Below, piece after piece: positions 26,797 through 35,706 of a DNA stretch of 37,787 nucleotides. The translations under genes and the position numbers were made by a program. Within the stretch, counting starts at the first letter, position 1; the number at the start of each line of letters is the position of its first letter. The notes below the pieces were generated by a model that had not been told where the DNA came from, did not search any database, and saw only the letters and a list, made by a program, of their open reading frames with translations. Source of the DNA: an uncultured Clostridia bacterium (lineage in GTDB: Bacteria > Bacillota > Clostridia > TANB77 > CAG-508); the NCBI GenBank assembly GCA_944393475.1, contig CALYAI010000003.1:1-37787 (forward strand), written 5' to 3'.

Positions 26797-29700
26797 TTTT
26801 TCTTAATCCTCCCTTCTTTCTTATTATCGCTATAGCTATAATTGCTAATATTGCTAAAATTATTATTACTGCTATTGTTATTTGTAAAGCACCTGTGCTT
26901 ACACCAATTATTAATTGTGCTGTGTTATTTTGATTATTAATATTTATCTTAATATTTTCATTTGAACTTTTTACTTCTTCTATATCTGCTTTATTTGTAA
27001 CCTTTTTACCTTCACCTTCTGCTCCGGTTGATGTTGTCATTATTAATTTTAATGATTTTGTTTCTCCTGGTGCTAACTTAGTATTTTCTAATTCTGTTGT
27101 TGCTATTTTGTCTCCTTTTTGGTACCAATCTCCAGAAGCATCATTTAATTTTAATCCTTCACTTGGAGTATCTATTATTTCTTGTATTGTTTCTTCTGCT
27201 TCTCCTGTGTTTTGTATATCTATTGTATATTCAATAGCAATTTGAGCATTTTTTATTTCCTTAGAATGTATTTCTAATTTAGCAATTTGTTTTCTATCAT
27301 AGTCATATGAAGTTGTACGTTTACTTGTACTTACAGCAACTTTTGTAATTGATTTTGTTATTGTTAAGCTTCTTTCTGCTACTTCTATAAATCCTGCATT
27401 TACATTCTCTAAATCTATATCATTAAGATTTAGTTCTTCTGTTGCTGCAACATTTTTTGTTTCTCCATTTTGTTCGATGGTTGTTGAGATTACATCTGAA
27501 TTTGTATCTTCATCTGCTCCATTTACTTTATATGGAGAAATATAATATTTAGATGTATCATATTCGAATACAACTCTATAATTTCCTGGCTCTAAGCTTG
27601 TAAATTCATAATATCCATTATTTGTTGTAGTCGTATTGTTTACTATTGCTCCTGTTGATGTTATTAGTAATACTTCCATTCCAGGAATATTTGATTCTGA
27701 AGTATCTTTTATACCATTTTTGTTAGTATCATTCCATACAAATCCACCTATTGCTCTTTTTCCTGTTGAAGGATTATTTGGATTGTCTGGATCTTCTGGG
27801 TTATCAGGATCACTTGGATTATCTGGATCTTCTGGATTGTCTGGATCTTCTACTTCTCCAATTTCATCAACAACTTTATGTCTTATCGTATTGGATTGTT
27901 TTACTCCCTCTGCTTCATATGCATTCAATAATACTGTATTTTCTATCTCTTTATCATTATTTAAATATGTATTAATATTTGTATCTATTATTAATGTTAC
28001 TTTTTCTCCTGGTTGCATGGTACAAGATATATTATATGTTTGTCCAGTATATTGGACTTCTTTTCTTTCTCCATTTTGTTCTATATAGATATTGTTAATA
28101 ACTGCACTATCTGGAACTGTTCCATAAATTGTAGGAATTCCCTCAAGTTCACCAATATTTGTTATTTCTGTTGTATAGATTAAATTATCTCCTTGATGTA
28201 ATTCTCCCTCTATATTTGCTGTTTGAACTAATGAAAAATCCGTTAGCATTTTTTTGACTGTAAAATCTACAATTCCTGACACATATTCAGTATCTTCATA
28301 TACCATATTGCAAAATGTATAGAATGATTTTGTAACATCTTCATCCTCTATTTTCTTAAAGCTTCCATATACATACATTGATATTTCTTCATTTGGTTGC
28401 AATGTATTTATATTTATTTTTAATGTATTATCTTTATTTTCCAATATACTTGTTCTGTCAGATTCAACATTTGACATAATCACATCATTTGTAAACTCTA
28501 TATGTTGTGTATAAAATAAATTAAGTGTTAGATTGCTCATTGTTTCAGCTGTTAAATTTTTAATTGCAATCTTAAAAACTACCATTCCTCCCTCTACTAG
28601 TTCATCAGGATATCCTGCAGTTGTATCTGGTGCTAATGTTAATTTTACTTTACTATCTACAATTGGGTTTGTAATAGTTTTTATTTCTTTTTCTTCTATT
28701 GAATCTGCAGATATTTTAACGTTAGCAGATGTCGAACTATTATCTCCGTTTTTCTTTACTACTACTTCGTATGAAAATTCCTTTGTTTCTCCGGCTGCTA
28801 TCATTTCTGCTGAAAAGTCCATTTGTTTTCTATCTGGATTTTCGAAATAAGCATGATCTTCTTGTCCATCTTCCATAGTTTTTACCAAAAATTCATAGAA
28901 CACTGCATTTTCATTTGTAGCAGTAACTTTTACATTATTTATTGCTTGATCTGTTGTATTTGTTACTTTAATAATGTATTTTAAGTTTTGTTCATTTCCT
29001 ACACTCTCGCCATCTTTTAATGAAACATTTCCCTTCATTACAGAGATTTCTGTTTTTAACTGATCTTCATCGACTGTTGAAGCTTGTGGCTCTTGGTTTA
29101 CCATTTGCATATCTTCTGTAGAAACTTTCATTCCTGACCAGTTATTTACTGAATTTTCATTTTGTTTAGCATTTGCTATAAAAGCTAAGTATGAGCTTTT
29201 ACTATATGATATGTTTCCAGGTATTTTTAAATCATATTCTACTGTTACCATATCTCCTTTAGCAAAAGAATCTCCAAAAGATATTTTGAATAAGTTACTA
29301 TTCATTGTCTTTGTTTCTGACCAATTTTGATTATCTTCTGAATAATATATTTTTGCATCGTTTCTGTTAATTGTCACATTTCCTGCTATTTCTGCATTAA
29401 AACTTGATGTAATTGTATTTTCTCCCAATGTATATTGTTGGTCTCTACGAGGTAACATACCTGTTAATTCAAAATTATTAACTGAATCATCAAAGTTATT
29501 TGTAATAGTTTCTTTTACATGTATTGTTTGTGAAGCTGTATTAGCTCTTACTTTTACTTCTTCTAATTCTTTGTTTTTAGAAATTGCTGTGTCATTTGCT
29601 AAAGTTGTCATTATAAATCCATATGGTGCTGTTATTTTAACTGGAATATTAACTACTCCGCCATTATCATATGTTATTGCCTTTTCATTTGTATACGTAT

Positions 29701-31648
29701 ATGTAATATTTGTGTCTCTAGATGTTAGATTTTGGTATACTTTAACATTTCCTGTTATAGCTATCTGTGTATTTGCTGTTATGTCATTATTTAAGTATTC
29801 TAATTGCTCTCCTTCTATAGTAATAGTAAGAACTTTTCTTCCATCTTCTAAATTTGTCATTTCAGCATTTGTTAATTTTAGTCCGTTTTCAAAAGTAATT
29901 CCTACTGTTTCTATATTTACTTCTTCGAACTCAGATGGGAATACTACTTGTAATACAGGATTCTTATATAAATCATAATCCATACTTTGAGTATTTAAAT
30001 TTATTTTCATATTTATTGCTGTTCTATCATCTGCTGTATTAAATTCTGTCTTATCCAATTCTACTGTTGATTTTGTAACAGTATCATATAAATTAATGTC
30101 TTTTTCTACTGTACTTGTATAGATCATATTGTTATTTGTAAATATTAATCTTAATTGTTTTACTGCTTTTAATGTATCGTTATCTATTCCATGATTGCTT
30201 CTAATCTTTTTAGTACTATTTATATGTATACTTCCAATCTTCTCTGGATTTTTAATTAAAAATCTAAGTCTAGATATATTATTATATACTATGTTTATAT
30301 TTCCATTTTCATCTGCAGTTGCATCTTTATTTAATGTTCCTAATAAAGTTCCTGTTTCTGCGTCATAGATTTCTAATGTTCCATTTTCTCCTAAAACATT
30401 TGTAAGTTCTTCTTTAGATATACTTGAATTTGTATAATATGTGCTATTTATTATGTTTAGATTAACACTATCTCCTGTAAACATATTTCCTTGTTCTACT
30501 ATTTCTATGTCTTTTCCTGGTAAAATATATTGTACTTGTATATCCATATTTACATTAAATTGCATTTCATATTTTTGCCAATATAGATATCCCTTTGTAA
30601 TATTGTCCGCACTATTTATATTTAATATTGTTGTTTGATTGTTTTGCTCTTTTTCTAAATTATTTTGGAAACTAATATTCGTTTCTTCTCCATTATATGG
30701 TTTTACTTTTAAGTTTTGGTTTGCAACAATATTTACTTTTCCTATATTAAATTGTGTTCCATAAACATATATTATGTTATATTCAATATTTCCAGAAAGA
30801 TTAGCTATTTCACCATTTTCGTTTGGAGTATTTTCTTTTTTTATGACCAAAGACTTATCTTGCGTATTATATTGGAATTCATTTTCTGAAAGTCTTCTTC
30901 CATTTTCTATTATTTCTACTGTTTCTGGAGCAATACCATTTATATCTGGTACATTTGTAGATACCTCTACATTTTCCATAGGTATTGTAGTTCCATTAAT
31001 ACTTCCTGAAACTTTTGAAACAACTATTGATTTACCTTCTGCTTCAATATAGTTTTCTATGGTTGATTGTAAATTACCCTGTACTTTAGATGTCCATTGA
31101 AGTTTTACAGTTATCTTGCTAGATAGTTCTTTTCCAGTTTTATTACTATCTGCATATGTTCCTGCAAAATTTATCTCCGTATCTCTTTCTAGGTCTGTTA
31201 GGTTTATAGTATCCCCTGCTTTATAGCTTATCTTTACAGGTATTTCAACATTTTCTGCTATTGAATTTAATTCGATGCTATTTTCCCCTTCATTTACGCT
31301 CTTTACCAAATTATTTGCTTTTAATGCTTCGTAATCAATTGCAAAATTTGGGTTGTTAAATGTTATTTTAACATTTTGAACAATTCCCTCTTCTAGGTCT
31401 AGGCTTAAATAAATTTCATTTTCACCATTCGTATCTGCAATTACATTACGAATTTTCTTGTTTTCGCTTTTAAAATACGCATCAAATTCGACTTTTTTGT
31501 CTCCTGCTTCAGTCCTTTGATTGTTATAATCCACTGCTGCTGCATAAATTTCTGACAAAAAAGTTCCATAAGATGATAATATCAACATTACAACTATTAA
31601 TGCTGATATTAGCTTGTTGCCTTTTCTTAATACTTTTTCTCTTTCCAT
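26786..31648 (-). CDS. Giant surface protein with DUF11-like repeats, acidic Pro-rich spacer and SdrD-B domain
   Basis: A 1620-residue exported protein. ATG 31648 has AAGGGG 7 nt upstream and opens a signal peptide (EKVLRKGNKLISALIVVMLI, cleavage likely near IYAAA); the 13-codon 5' extension is ignored. The body consists of many beta-sandwich-like segments, several DUF11-type (for example GVTFENGLKL and PGETKSLKL). A DPDNPE spacer (about 1265-1290) comes next, then an SdrD-B domain with GFVWNDTNKNGIKD and YYEFTSLEPGNY (about 1300-1395). A last DUF11-like unit precedes one membrane helix and IIRKKGGLRKNEN. An LPXTG motif is missing; the NPSTGKR after the spacer is internal. First gene of a two-gene operon with the 1474-residue protein. 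Likely a long stalk or adhesin. Confidence 0.87.
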   Translation of the reverse strand: MEREKVLRKGNKLISALIVVMLILSSYGTFLSEIYAAAVDYNNQRTEAGDKKVEFDAYFKSENKKIRNVIADTNGENEIYLSLDLEEGIVQNVKITFNNPNFAIDYEALKANNLVKSVNEGENSIELNSIAENVEIPVKISYKAGDTINLTDLERDTEINFAGTYADSNKTGKELSSKITVKLQWTSKVQGNLQSTIENYIEAEGKSIVVSKVSGSINGTTIPMENVEVSTNVPDINGIAPETVEIIENGRRLSENEFQYNTQDKSLVIKKENTPNENGEIANLSGNIEYNIIYVYGTQFNIGKVNIVANQNLKVKPYNGEETNISFQNNLEKEQNNQTTILNINSADNITKGYLYWQKYEMQFNVNMDIQVQYILPGKDIEIVEQGNMFTGDSVNLNIINSTYYTNSSISKEELTNVLGENGTLEIYDAETGTLLGTLNKDATADENGNINIVYNNISRLRFLIKNPEKIGSIHINSTKKIRSNHGIDNDTLKAVKQLRLIFTNNNMIYTSTVEKDINLYDTVTKSTVELDKTEFNTADDRTAINMKINLNTQSMDYDLYKNPVLQVVFPSEFEEVNIETVGITFENGLKLTNAEMTNLEDGRKVLTITIEGEQLEYLNNDITANTQIAITGNVKVYQNLTSRDTNITYTYTNEKAITYDNGGVVNIPVKITAPYGFIMTTLANDTAISKNKELEEVKVRANTASQTIHVKETITNNFDDSVNNFELTGMLPRRDQQYTLGENTITSSFNAEIAGNVTINRNDAKIYYSEDNQNWSETKTMNSNLFKISFGDSFAKGDMVTVEYDLKIPGNISYSKSSYLAFIANAKQNENSVNNWSGMKVSTEDMQMVNQEPQASTVDEDQLKTEISVMKGNVSLKDGESVGNEQNLKYIIKVTNTTDQAINNVKVTATNENAVFYEFLVKTMEDGQEDHAYFENPDRKQMDFSAEMIAAGETKEFSYEVVVKKNGDNSSTSANVKISADSIEEKEIKTITNPIVDSKVKLTLAPDTTAGYPDELVEGGMVVFKIAIKNLTAETMSNLTLNLFYTQHIEFTNDVIMSNVESDRTSILENKDNTLKININTLQPNEEISMYVYGSFKKIEDEDVTKSFYTFCNMVYEDTEYVSGIVDFTVKKMLTDFSLVQTANIEGELHQGDNLIYTTEITNIGELEGIPTIYGTVPDSAVINNIYIEQNGERKEVQYTGQTYNISCTMQPGEKVTLIIDTNINTYLNNDKEIENTVLLNAYEAEGVKQSNTIRHKVVDEIGEVEDPDNPEDPDNPSDPDNPEDPDNPNNPSTGKRAIGGFVWNDTNKNGIKDTSESNIPGMEVLLITSTGAIVNNTTTTNNGYYEFTSLEPGNYRVVFEYDTSKYYISPYKVNGADEDTNSDVISTTIEQNGETKNVAATEELNLNDIDLENVNAGFIEVAERSLTITKSITKVAVSTSKRTTSYDYDRKQIAKLEIHSKEIKNAQIAIEYTIDIQNTGEAEETIQEIIDTPSEGLKLNDASGDWYQKGDKIATTELENTKLAPGETKSLKLIMTTSTGAEGEGKKVTNKADIEEVKSSNENIKININNQNNTAQLIIGVSTGALQITIAVIIILAILAIIAIAIIRKKGGLRKNEN
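27775..27850 (-). repeat. DPDNPE hexapeptide tandem repeat (18-bp units)
   Basis: Four imperfect copies of an 18-bp unit encode D-P-D-N-P-(E/S/N) just before the SdrD-B domain. This kind of acidic Pro-rich spacer is common in wall-spanning proteins. Synonymous differences between copies argue against very recent expansion, but the number could vary between strains. Confidence 0.75.
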
Positions 31649-31685
31649 AGGAACACCCCTTAATTGCATAAATATTATTATTATC

Positions 31686-31714
31686 AATATAGCAACATAT
31701 TTTTCTTAATTCAA
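31686..31714 (-). promoter_or_regulatory. SigA-type promoter of the surface-protein operon
   Basis: TTGAAT (31714-31709), 17-bp spacer, TATATT (31691-31686). Predicted start near 31679, about 31 nt before ATG 31648. Confidence 0.65.
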
Positions 31715-31731
31715 TATGTATTATTTTGCTT

Positions 31732-31763
31732 GGCCTTTTACCCCGAAATTGGCTCTACGGATA
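31732..31763 (-). other. GC-richer block upstream of the surface-protein promoter, possible pseudoknot
   Basis: In a 262-bp AT-rich gap (31649-31910), one stretch is clearly richer in G and C. On the minus strand TATCCG (31763-31758) can pair with CGGGGTA (31745-31739), and GCC in its loop (31753-31751) with GGC (31735-31733), an H-type pseudoknot. It lies upstream of the promoter I favour, so it could equally be a protein-binding site. It matches no riboswitch class I know. Confidence 0.25.
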
Positions 31764-31844
31764 TTACTTTTAAGGAATTGTTACATCTTTATTAAATCTT
31801 TGTTTATTTTGCATGACGCAACATATTTTTATGTTTTTAGACAC

Positions 31845-31880
31845 AAAAAAACACCATAGAATTTTTTTTATTCTATAGTG
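31845..31880 (-). terminator. Terminator of the M23 peptidase gene
   Basis: On the minus strand CACTATAGAA (31880-31871) pairs with TTCTATGGTG (31861-31852) with one G-U, then seven T (31851-31845). Confidence 0.85.
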
Positions 31881-31910
31881 CTTTTTTATTCATATTTCAA
31901 CATTTTTTAA

Positions 31911-33161
31911 CTATGGTAAGTATTTTGCTGGATCGACTCTTTGTGAACCATTAACTCTTATTTCGAAGTGCAAATGTGCTCCACCCGTAGGGTTGCTAGG
32001 TGTTGGTCTTGGTTGTACATTTCCTGTATTACCAACTGTCATTATTTGTTGTCCTTGTGATACTCTTTGTCCTTCTTTTACTAATCTACTTCCTGGCTTT
32101 CCATGTGCATATAATGTTATATTACCATCATCATGCAATATTGCTATATATTCGCCATAACTTCTATACTTTCCTATTAAATTTCCATTTGAATCATAGT
32201 TTGGTATGGTTCCTGTTAATGTTTCTGAAATTACAACTGTACCACTCTTAGCAGCTACTACTGGTTTTCCATAGTTTCCTCCAAAATCTGCTCCGCCATG
32301 TCCAGAATATCCATAAAAACCACATGTTATATTTCTTTTACTTAATCCTGGGATTGGGCATATATATCCCTTACTACTTGTTCCTCCAGAATTATTGCTT
32401 GATCCTCCTGAGCTACCACTAGAGCCATTTCCTTTATTGTTGTTTTTATTTGCATTAGCTATTGCTTCAAGTCTTGCATCTATTGCTGCTTTATCCTTTT
32501 CAAACTGTGCTAAATCTTTTTGTAAATCACTTGCTTGACCCTGCAAACTATTTATGTATTTTTCTTTTTCCTTTTTTGTAGAATTTAACTCCTGCGTTTT
32601 TACTTCTTTTTCACTTTTTAAATCTTCTATTTGTAATTTATCATCTTCCAATGATTTCTTAGTTGCTTCTATTTCTTTCTGTTCTTTTTGTATTCTTTCT
32701 AATAAGTCCAAGTCATAAGAAGCTAACTCGGAAATTAAATAATAATTAGAAATAAATTCTGTTAAACTATTTGAAGACAATAGTACATCTAAATATGAAA
32801 CACTTCCTGTTTCATATATTGTTATTAATCTTTCATCCAACAAATTTGAATTTTCCTCATATGCTTTTTGTTGTTCTTCTAATTTTTTTTCGTTTTCTGA
32901 TATATTAGTATTTAATGTATCTAATTTGTCATTTAGTGCATCGATTGAACCTTGGTATTCATCAATCTTGCTCTGTATATTGTCTACCTCATTTTCTGTA
33001 TCCGTCTTTGTTTCGTTTACTTCGTTTAACTTATTTTTTGTCTCGTTTATTTTGTCTTGCAAATCTTTTGAATCCTGTGTTGAAACTCCTAAAGATATAT
33101 TAGTCATAACACAGATTAATATTATTAATATGACTAATATTTGTTTTAGCATTTGTTTCAT
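31911..33161 (-). CDS. Secreted coiled-coil M23 peptidase (EnvC/NlpD-like)
   Basis: Peptidoglycan endopeptidase of the M23 (LytM) family or an activator related to EnvC. ATG 33161 (416 residues) opens a signal peptide with core LKQILVILIILICVMTNISL. A long coiled coil follows (about 30-235, heptads rich in Lys/Glu/Leu). Then comes a flexible Gly/Ser/Asn linker (about 240-265, GSSGSSGGSSNNSGG) and the M23 domain (about 270-416). The zinc-site motifs are complete: HGGADFGG, TLYAHG and HLHFE. AAGGG lies 11 nt before this ATG; the TTG at 33182 has none. This coiled-coil plus LytM layout is typical of division-site hydrolases and their regulators. It ends at the strong terminator 31845-31880 and follows a small unknown gene. 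Confidence 0.92.
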   Translation of the reverse strand: MKQMLKQILVILIILICVMTNISLGVSTQDSKDLQDKINETKNKLNEVNETKTDTENEVDNIQSKIDEYQGSIDALNDKLDTLNTNISENEKKLEEQQKAYEENSNLLDERLITIYETGSVSYLDVLLSSNSLTEFISNYYLISELASYDLDLLERIQKEQKEIEATKKSLEDDKLQIEDLKSEKEVKTQELNSTKKEKEKYINSLQGQASDLQKDLAQFEKDKAAIDARLEAIANANKNNNKGNGSSGSSGGSSNNSGGTSSKGYICPIPGLSKRNITCGFYGYSGHGGADFGGNYGKPVVAAKSGTVVISETLTGTIPNYDSNGNLIGKYRSYGEYIAILHDDGNITLYAHGKPGSRLVKEGQRVSQGQQIMTVGNTGNVQPRPTPSNPTGGAHLHFEIRVNGSQRVDPAKYLP

Positions 33162-33201
33162 AATACATTCAACCCTTTCCAAGGCATAAATAGGTATGAA
33201 A

Positions 33202-33230
33202 GTTATTCTTTCGTACTATTTCCCTTTCAA
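33202..33230 (-). promoter_or_regulatory. Possible promoter of the M23 peptidase gene
   Basis: TTGAAA (33230-33225), 17-bp spacer, AATAAC (33207-33202). The -10 matches only 4 of 6 bases. It sits in the 73-bp gap after the small gene 33235-33501. Confidence 0.4.
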
Positions 33231-33234
33231 TATT

Positions 33235-33501
33235 TTATATTGATTTTTCTTTTAGAATTGCTACCAACAATTCATTTTCTTGTATTTTTTCTTTTTTACC
33301 TTTGTATGTATATTCTTCTCCTGTTTTATATACCAAGTATCCTGTATTCATTAATTTTTGAGCAATTAAACTTAAAAAAGTAATTGAATCTTCTTCTGAT
33401 AAATTCAATTTCATTCTTACTTCGTAAAAAGAAAATTTAATAATTTCTCTGTTTTGTGCTAGTTTTGCATTTAAATAATTATCTACAAATTCTAACGTCA
33501 T
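33235..33501 (-). CDS. Unknown 88-residue protein
   Basis: A small soluble protein I do not recognise. ATG 33501 follows AAAGGAG at 7-8 nt; the longer open frame to 33558 would run back through the tRNA terminator and is not credible. It is mostly helical, with a mid-part LSEEDSITFLSLIAQKLMNT and a following GYLVYKTGEEYTYKG that looks like a winged-helix wing, so a small DNA-binding fold is possible. It has no membrane helix or cysteine pair. It lies between tRNA-Lys and the M23 gene, all leftward. No function assigned. Confidence 0.65.
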   Translation of the reverse strand: MTLEFVDNYLNAKLAQNREIIKFSFYEVRMKLNLSEEDSITFLSLIAQKLMNTGYLVYKTGEEYTYKGKKEKIQENELLVAILKEKSI

Positions 33502-33544
33502 TATATATCTCCTTTGGTTTTTTTGTATAATATCACAAAAACAT

Positions 33545-33572
33545 AAAAAAAACAACACTTTTTAGTGTTGTT
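33545..33572 (-). terminator. Terminator of tRNA-Lys
   Basis: AACAACACT (33572-33564 on the minus strand) pairs with AGTGTTGTT (33559-33551), loop 4 nt, followed by a run of T on the minus strand. It starts right after the CCA end. Confidence 0.85.
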
Positions 33573-33573
33573 T

Positions 33574-33649
33574 TGGTGCACCACCGGGGGGTCGAACCCC
33601 GGACCTTCTGATTAAGAGTCAGCTGCTCTACCAACTGAGCTAGTGGTGC
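33574..33649 (-). tRNA. tRNA-Lys (anticodon CUU)
   Basis: A 76-nt cloverleaf with encoded CCA. Acceptor GCACCAC pairs with GTGGTGC, D arm GCTC/GAGC, anticodon loop CTCTTAA (anticodon CTT, reads AAG), T arm CGGGG-TTCGACC-CCCCG, discriminator A. The top pair of the anticodon stem is G-A. It has a consensus promoter and its own terminator. Confidence 0.95.
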
Positions 33650-33673
33650 AGTTTCTGTACAAAGTACTTAATA

Positions 33674-33702
33674 AGTATAATACCAAAGTTTTACCTTGTC
33701 AA
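33674..33702 (-). promoter_or_regulatory. Promoter of tRNA-Lys
   Basis: Perfect TTGACA (33702-33697), 17-bp spacer, TATACT (33679-33674), as expected of a strong stable-RNA promoter; start about 18 nt before the tRNA. Confidence 0.8.
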
Positions 33703-33721
33703 GAGGAAATTTTTATAAAAT

Positions 33722-33751
33722 AGATCCTAAAAGTCTATGCCTCTAGGATCT
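33722..33751 (-). terminator. Terminator of the VanW-domain gene
   Basis: AGATCCTA (33751-33744 on the minus strand) pairs with TAGGATCT (33729-33722), 14-nt loop, then ATTTTAT. It is immediately upstream of the tRNA-Lys promoter. Confidence 0.65.
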
Positions 33752-33761
33752 TATTTTATTT

Positions 33762-35573
33762 CTATCCAATTTCATTTGTTTGGTCTTTTTCTGGCTCTGT
33801 TGGTGTTTCCGGATCTGTTGCTGGTGTTTCCGGTTGCTCCGGCTCCGTTGGAGTTGTTGGTTCTGTTGGTGTTGCTGGTTGCTCCGGTGGAGTTTCTGTT
33901 ACTGGTGGTGTTGTTACAACTCCTTTTGTTCCTCTTTTTATTATTGTTGTCATTTGGTTATATTTATCTTTTGAAAGTAATGTTCTAGATACTACTTTTC
34001 CATTTAAGTACATTACTTTATATGCCTCACTATATGTACCATTATGTCCTTTTTGTACTACTTTTTCCTTGCCTTGTTCCAATGTTGCATCATCTTCATA
34101 TTTAGTTTGCATTGGAATGCTTCCAGTTATTTTTGTTTCTATTTTAATTTCGTATTCGGTTTCTTCCTTTATTCCAAATATTGCTACTCTGGCTACTCCT
34201 CCACTTACTGTACTTTTTATTTGTATAGGATATTTTCTTGTATTCTTGAATTTAAAATCGATTGCACCATATACAACTGTTGCATCTCTACCTGCTTTTA
34301 CATATGATGGAACAAATTGGTGGTTACTTCTACTTACTATATCTAAATTTGCAAATATAACTGCATTATATAATGTGGATGTTATTTGGCAAATTCCCCC
34401 ACCTATATCATCAACTACTTTTCCGCCAGCATATGTTGCTGCTTCTTTATATCCTGCTGCTACTGTTCTTTTTCCTACAACCTTGTTATAAGAAAATGTT
34501 TCTCCAGGCATTATAACAGTATTGTTTATCTTATTTGAGGCCAATCTTAAATTTGTAGTTCTGTTTGTATCCCCACCATTATAATATGTTGTAAATTCTC
34601 CCAATAAATCAGGAAATGCTTCTGAACCAATCTTATCAGTTGTTATTTTTGGGTGAGTAATTTTTAAAGGTATTACATATTCATCCTTAACTTCTTCAAG
34701 TAGTTTTTTGGCTTCTTCCATCGAAATTGCAAAGTCTACTCCATCAACATGTGGATATAGTGTAAATGGATCCTTTGTGTAATACGCATCCTTTGCCTCC
34801 GTATGTATTTCGGAATAGATTTTATCCAAATCTATTGGATCTGGTTCTTTATTTCTTGTTGAAATTTGAATTTCTTTTTCAGCGCTTTCCACATTTTTTA
34901 TCTCATTTTCTACTTCTTGTTTTAATGTTTCTTCATCAACTTCTAGCCCTGCTTTTCCTCTGGTTATTATAAGTTCTGATTCCTCTTTATCTATATCATA
35001 ACTACTTTCTACAACTGCACCAGGTATTTGACCATTTATTGTATCTATTTGTTTTGTTAGTTCATCGTTATCATATTCAAAAGGTATTTCTATATTGTTT
35101 TTAACAAAATAATTCTTAATAATGTTAAAATTGTCTATGAATATATTACTGTCCCTACCCACGTTATATGCTTTATCTATTGCTTCATCTAATTTATAAT
35201 TTAGTTGTAATTGTTCAAAACTTATAATTCCTTTATATTCTCCTCCATCTGCTGTTTGTTGATTTGTTTTTACAACTACATCCTCTGTTTTTTTAGTATT
35301 TATTTTTTCCTCTAATAAAGTTTTTATTTCTTCTTTTGTTTTTCCTCCAACCTCTACATTGTTTATAGTAATTCCACTTAATACTTTATCGCTTTTACTA
35401 TTTACCAATGCAAAAACTGTACTTAATATTCCTGCAAGCACGATGATAGCGATTATTATAGCTATTATAATAATCTTTTTTTTCTTGCTTTTATTTTCTT
35501 TCTTTTTACTTTTCTCTTCCTTTTCGATAGGAATTTTATCCTTTTTTTCTAACTTTTCTTGTTCTTCAACCAT
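33762..35573 (-). CDS. Membrane-anchored VanW-domain protein with peptidoglycan-binding region
   Basis: A 603-residue anchored wall protein. Order: Lys/Glu-rich cytosolic tail (1-33), one membrane helix (about 34-57), tandem PG_binding_4-like modules (about 65-300; GITINNVEVGGKTKEE is typical of the first), a VanW domain (about 325-470) with MPGETFSYN and DIGGGICQITSTLYNA, a small beta domain, and a Thr/Pro/Glu-rich tail (about 555-603) built of TPTEPE-like repeats. VanW is named from vancomycin clusters but is common in Clostridia without resistance genes, and no other van gene is here, so it should not be read as resistance. GGGGAG 7-8 nt before ATG 35573. The domain's reaction is unknown; the layout suggests binding to wall peptides or glycan. 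Confidence 0.9.
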   Translation of the reverse strand: MVEEQEKLEKKDKIPIEKEEKSKKKENKSKKKKIIIIAIIIAIIVLAGILSTVFALVNSKSDKVLSGITINNVEVGGKTKEEIKTLLEEKINTKKTEDVVVKTNQQTADGGEYKGIISFEQLQLNYKLDEAIDKAYNVGRDSNIFIDNFNIIKNYFVKNNIEIPFEYDNDELTKQIDTINGQIPGAVVESSYDIDKEESELIITRGKAGLEVDEETLKQEVENEIKNVESAEKEIQISTRNKEPDPIDLDKIYSEIHTEAKDAYYTKDPFTLYPHVDGVDFAISMEEAKKLLEEVKDEYVIPLKITHPKITTDKIGSEAFPDLLGEFTTYYNGGDTNRTTNLRLASNKINNTVIMPGETFSYNKVVGKRTVAAGYKEAATYAGGKVVDDIGGGICQITSTLYNAVIFANLDIVSRSNHQFVPSYVKAGRDATVVYGAIDFKFKNTRKYPIQIKSTVSGGVARVAIFGIKEETEYEIKIETKITGSIPMQTKYEDDATLEQGKEKVVQKGHNGTYSEAYKVMYLNGKVVSRTLLSKDKYNQMTTIIKRGTKGVVTTPPVTETPPEQPATPTEPTTPTEPEQPETPATDPETPTEPEKDQTNEIG

Positions 35574-35660
35574 TCTTTTGCTCCCCTTATTTCCCTAATA
35601 TATTATATATTACAGATATATCACAATATGAATATATTTTCAATATTTTTCTGACAATAG

Positions 35661-35689
35661 TAGACTTTTATTTATCAATTTTGTATAAT
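35661..35689 (+). promoter_or_regulatory. SigA-type promoter of the XRE regulator
   Basis: TAGACT (35661-35666), 17-bp spacer, perfect TATAAT (35684-35689). Start about 11 nt before the ATG, so the leader is very short; autoregulation would act in this 133-bp divergent gap. Confidence 0.5.
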
Positions 35690-35706
35690 TCTAAAGAGGT
35701 ATAAAT

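Noticed and set aside
27760-27775. NPSTGKR as a sortase motif
   Set aside because: It is internal, between a spacer and an SdrD-B domain, not before the C-terminal helix.
31649-31910. Cyclic di-GMP riboswitch in front of the surface proteins
   Set aside because: The GEMM-I and GEMM-II conserved sequences I know are absent.
33737-34491. Hydrophobic rightward frames of 64-140 codons
   Set aside because: Shadows of the TPTEPE repeats and VanW domain on the other strand.
33762-35573. Vancomycin resistance because of the VanW domain
   Set aside because: VanW domains are widespread in Clostridia; no vanH/A/X/Y or VanRS homologue is present.
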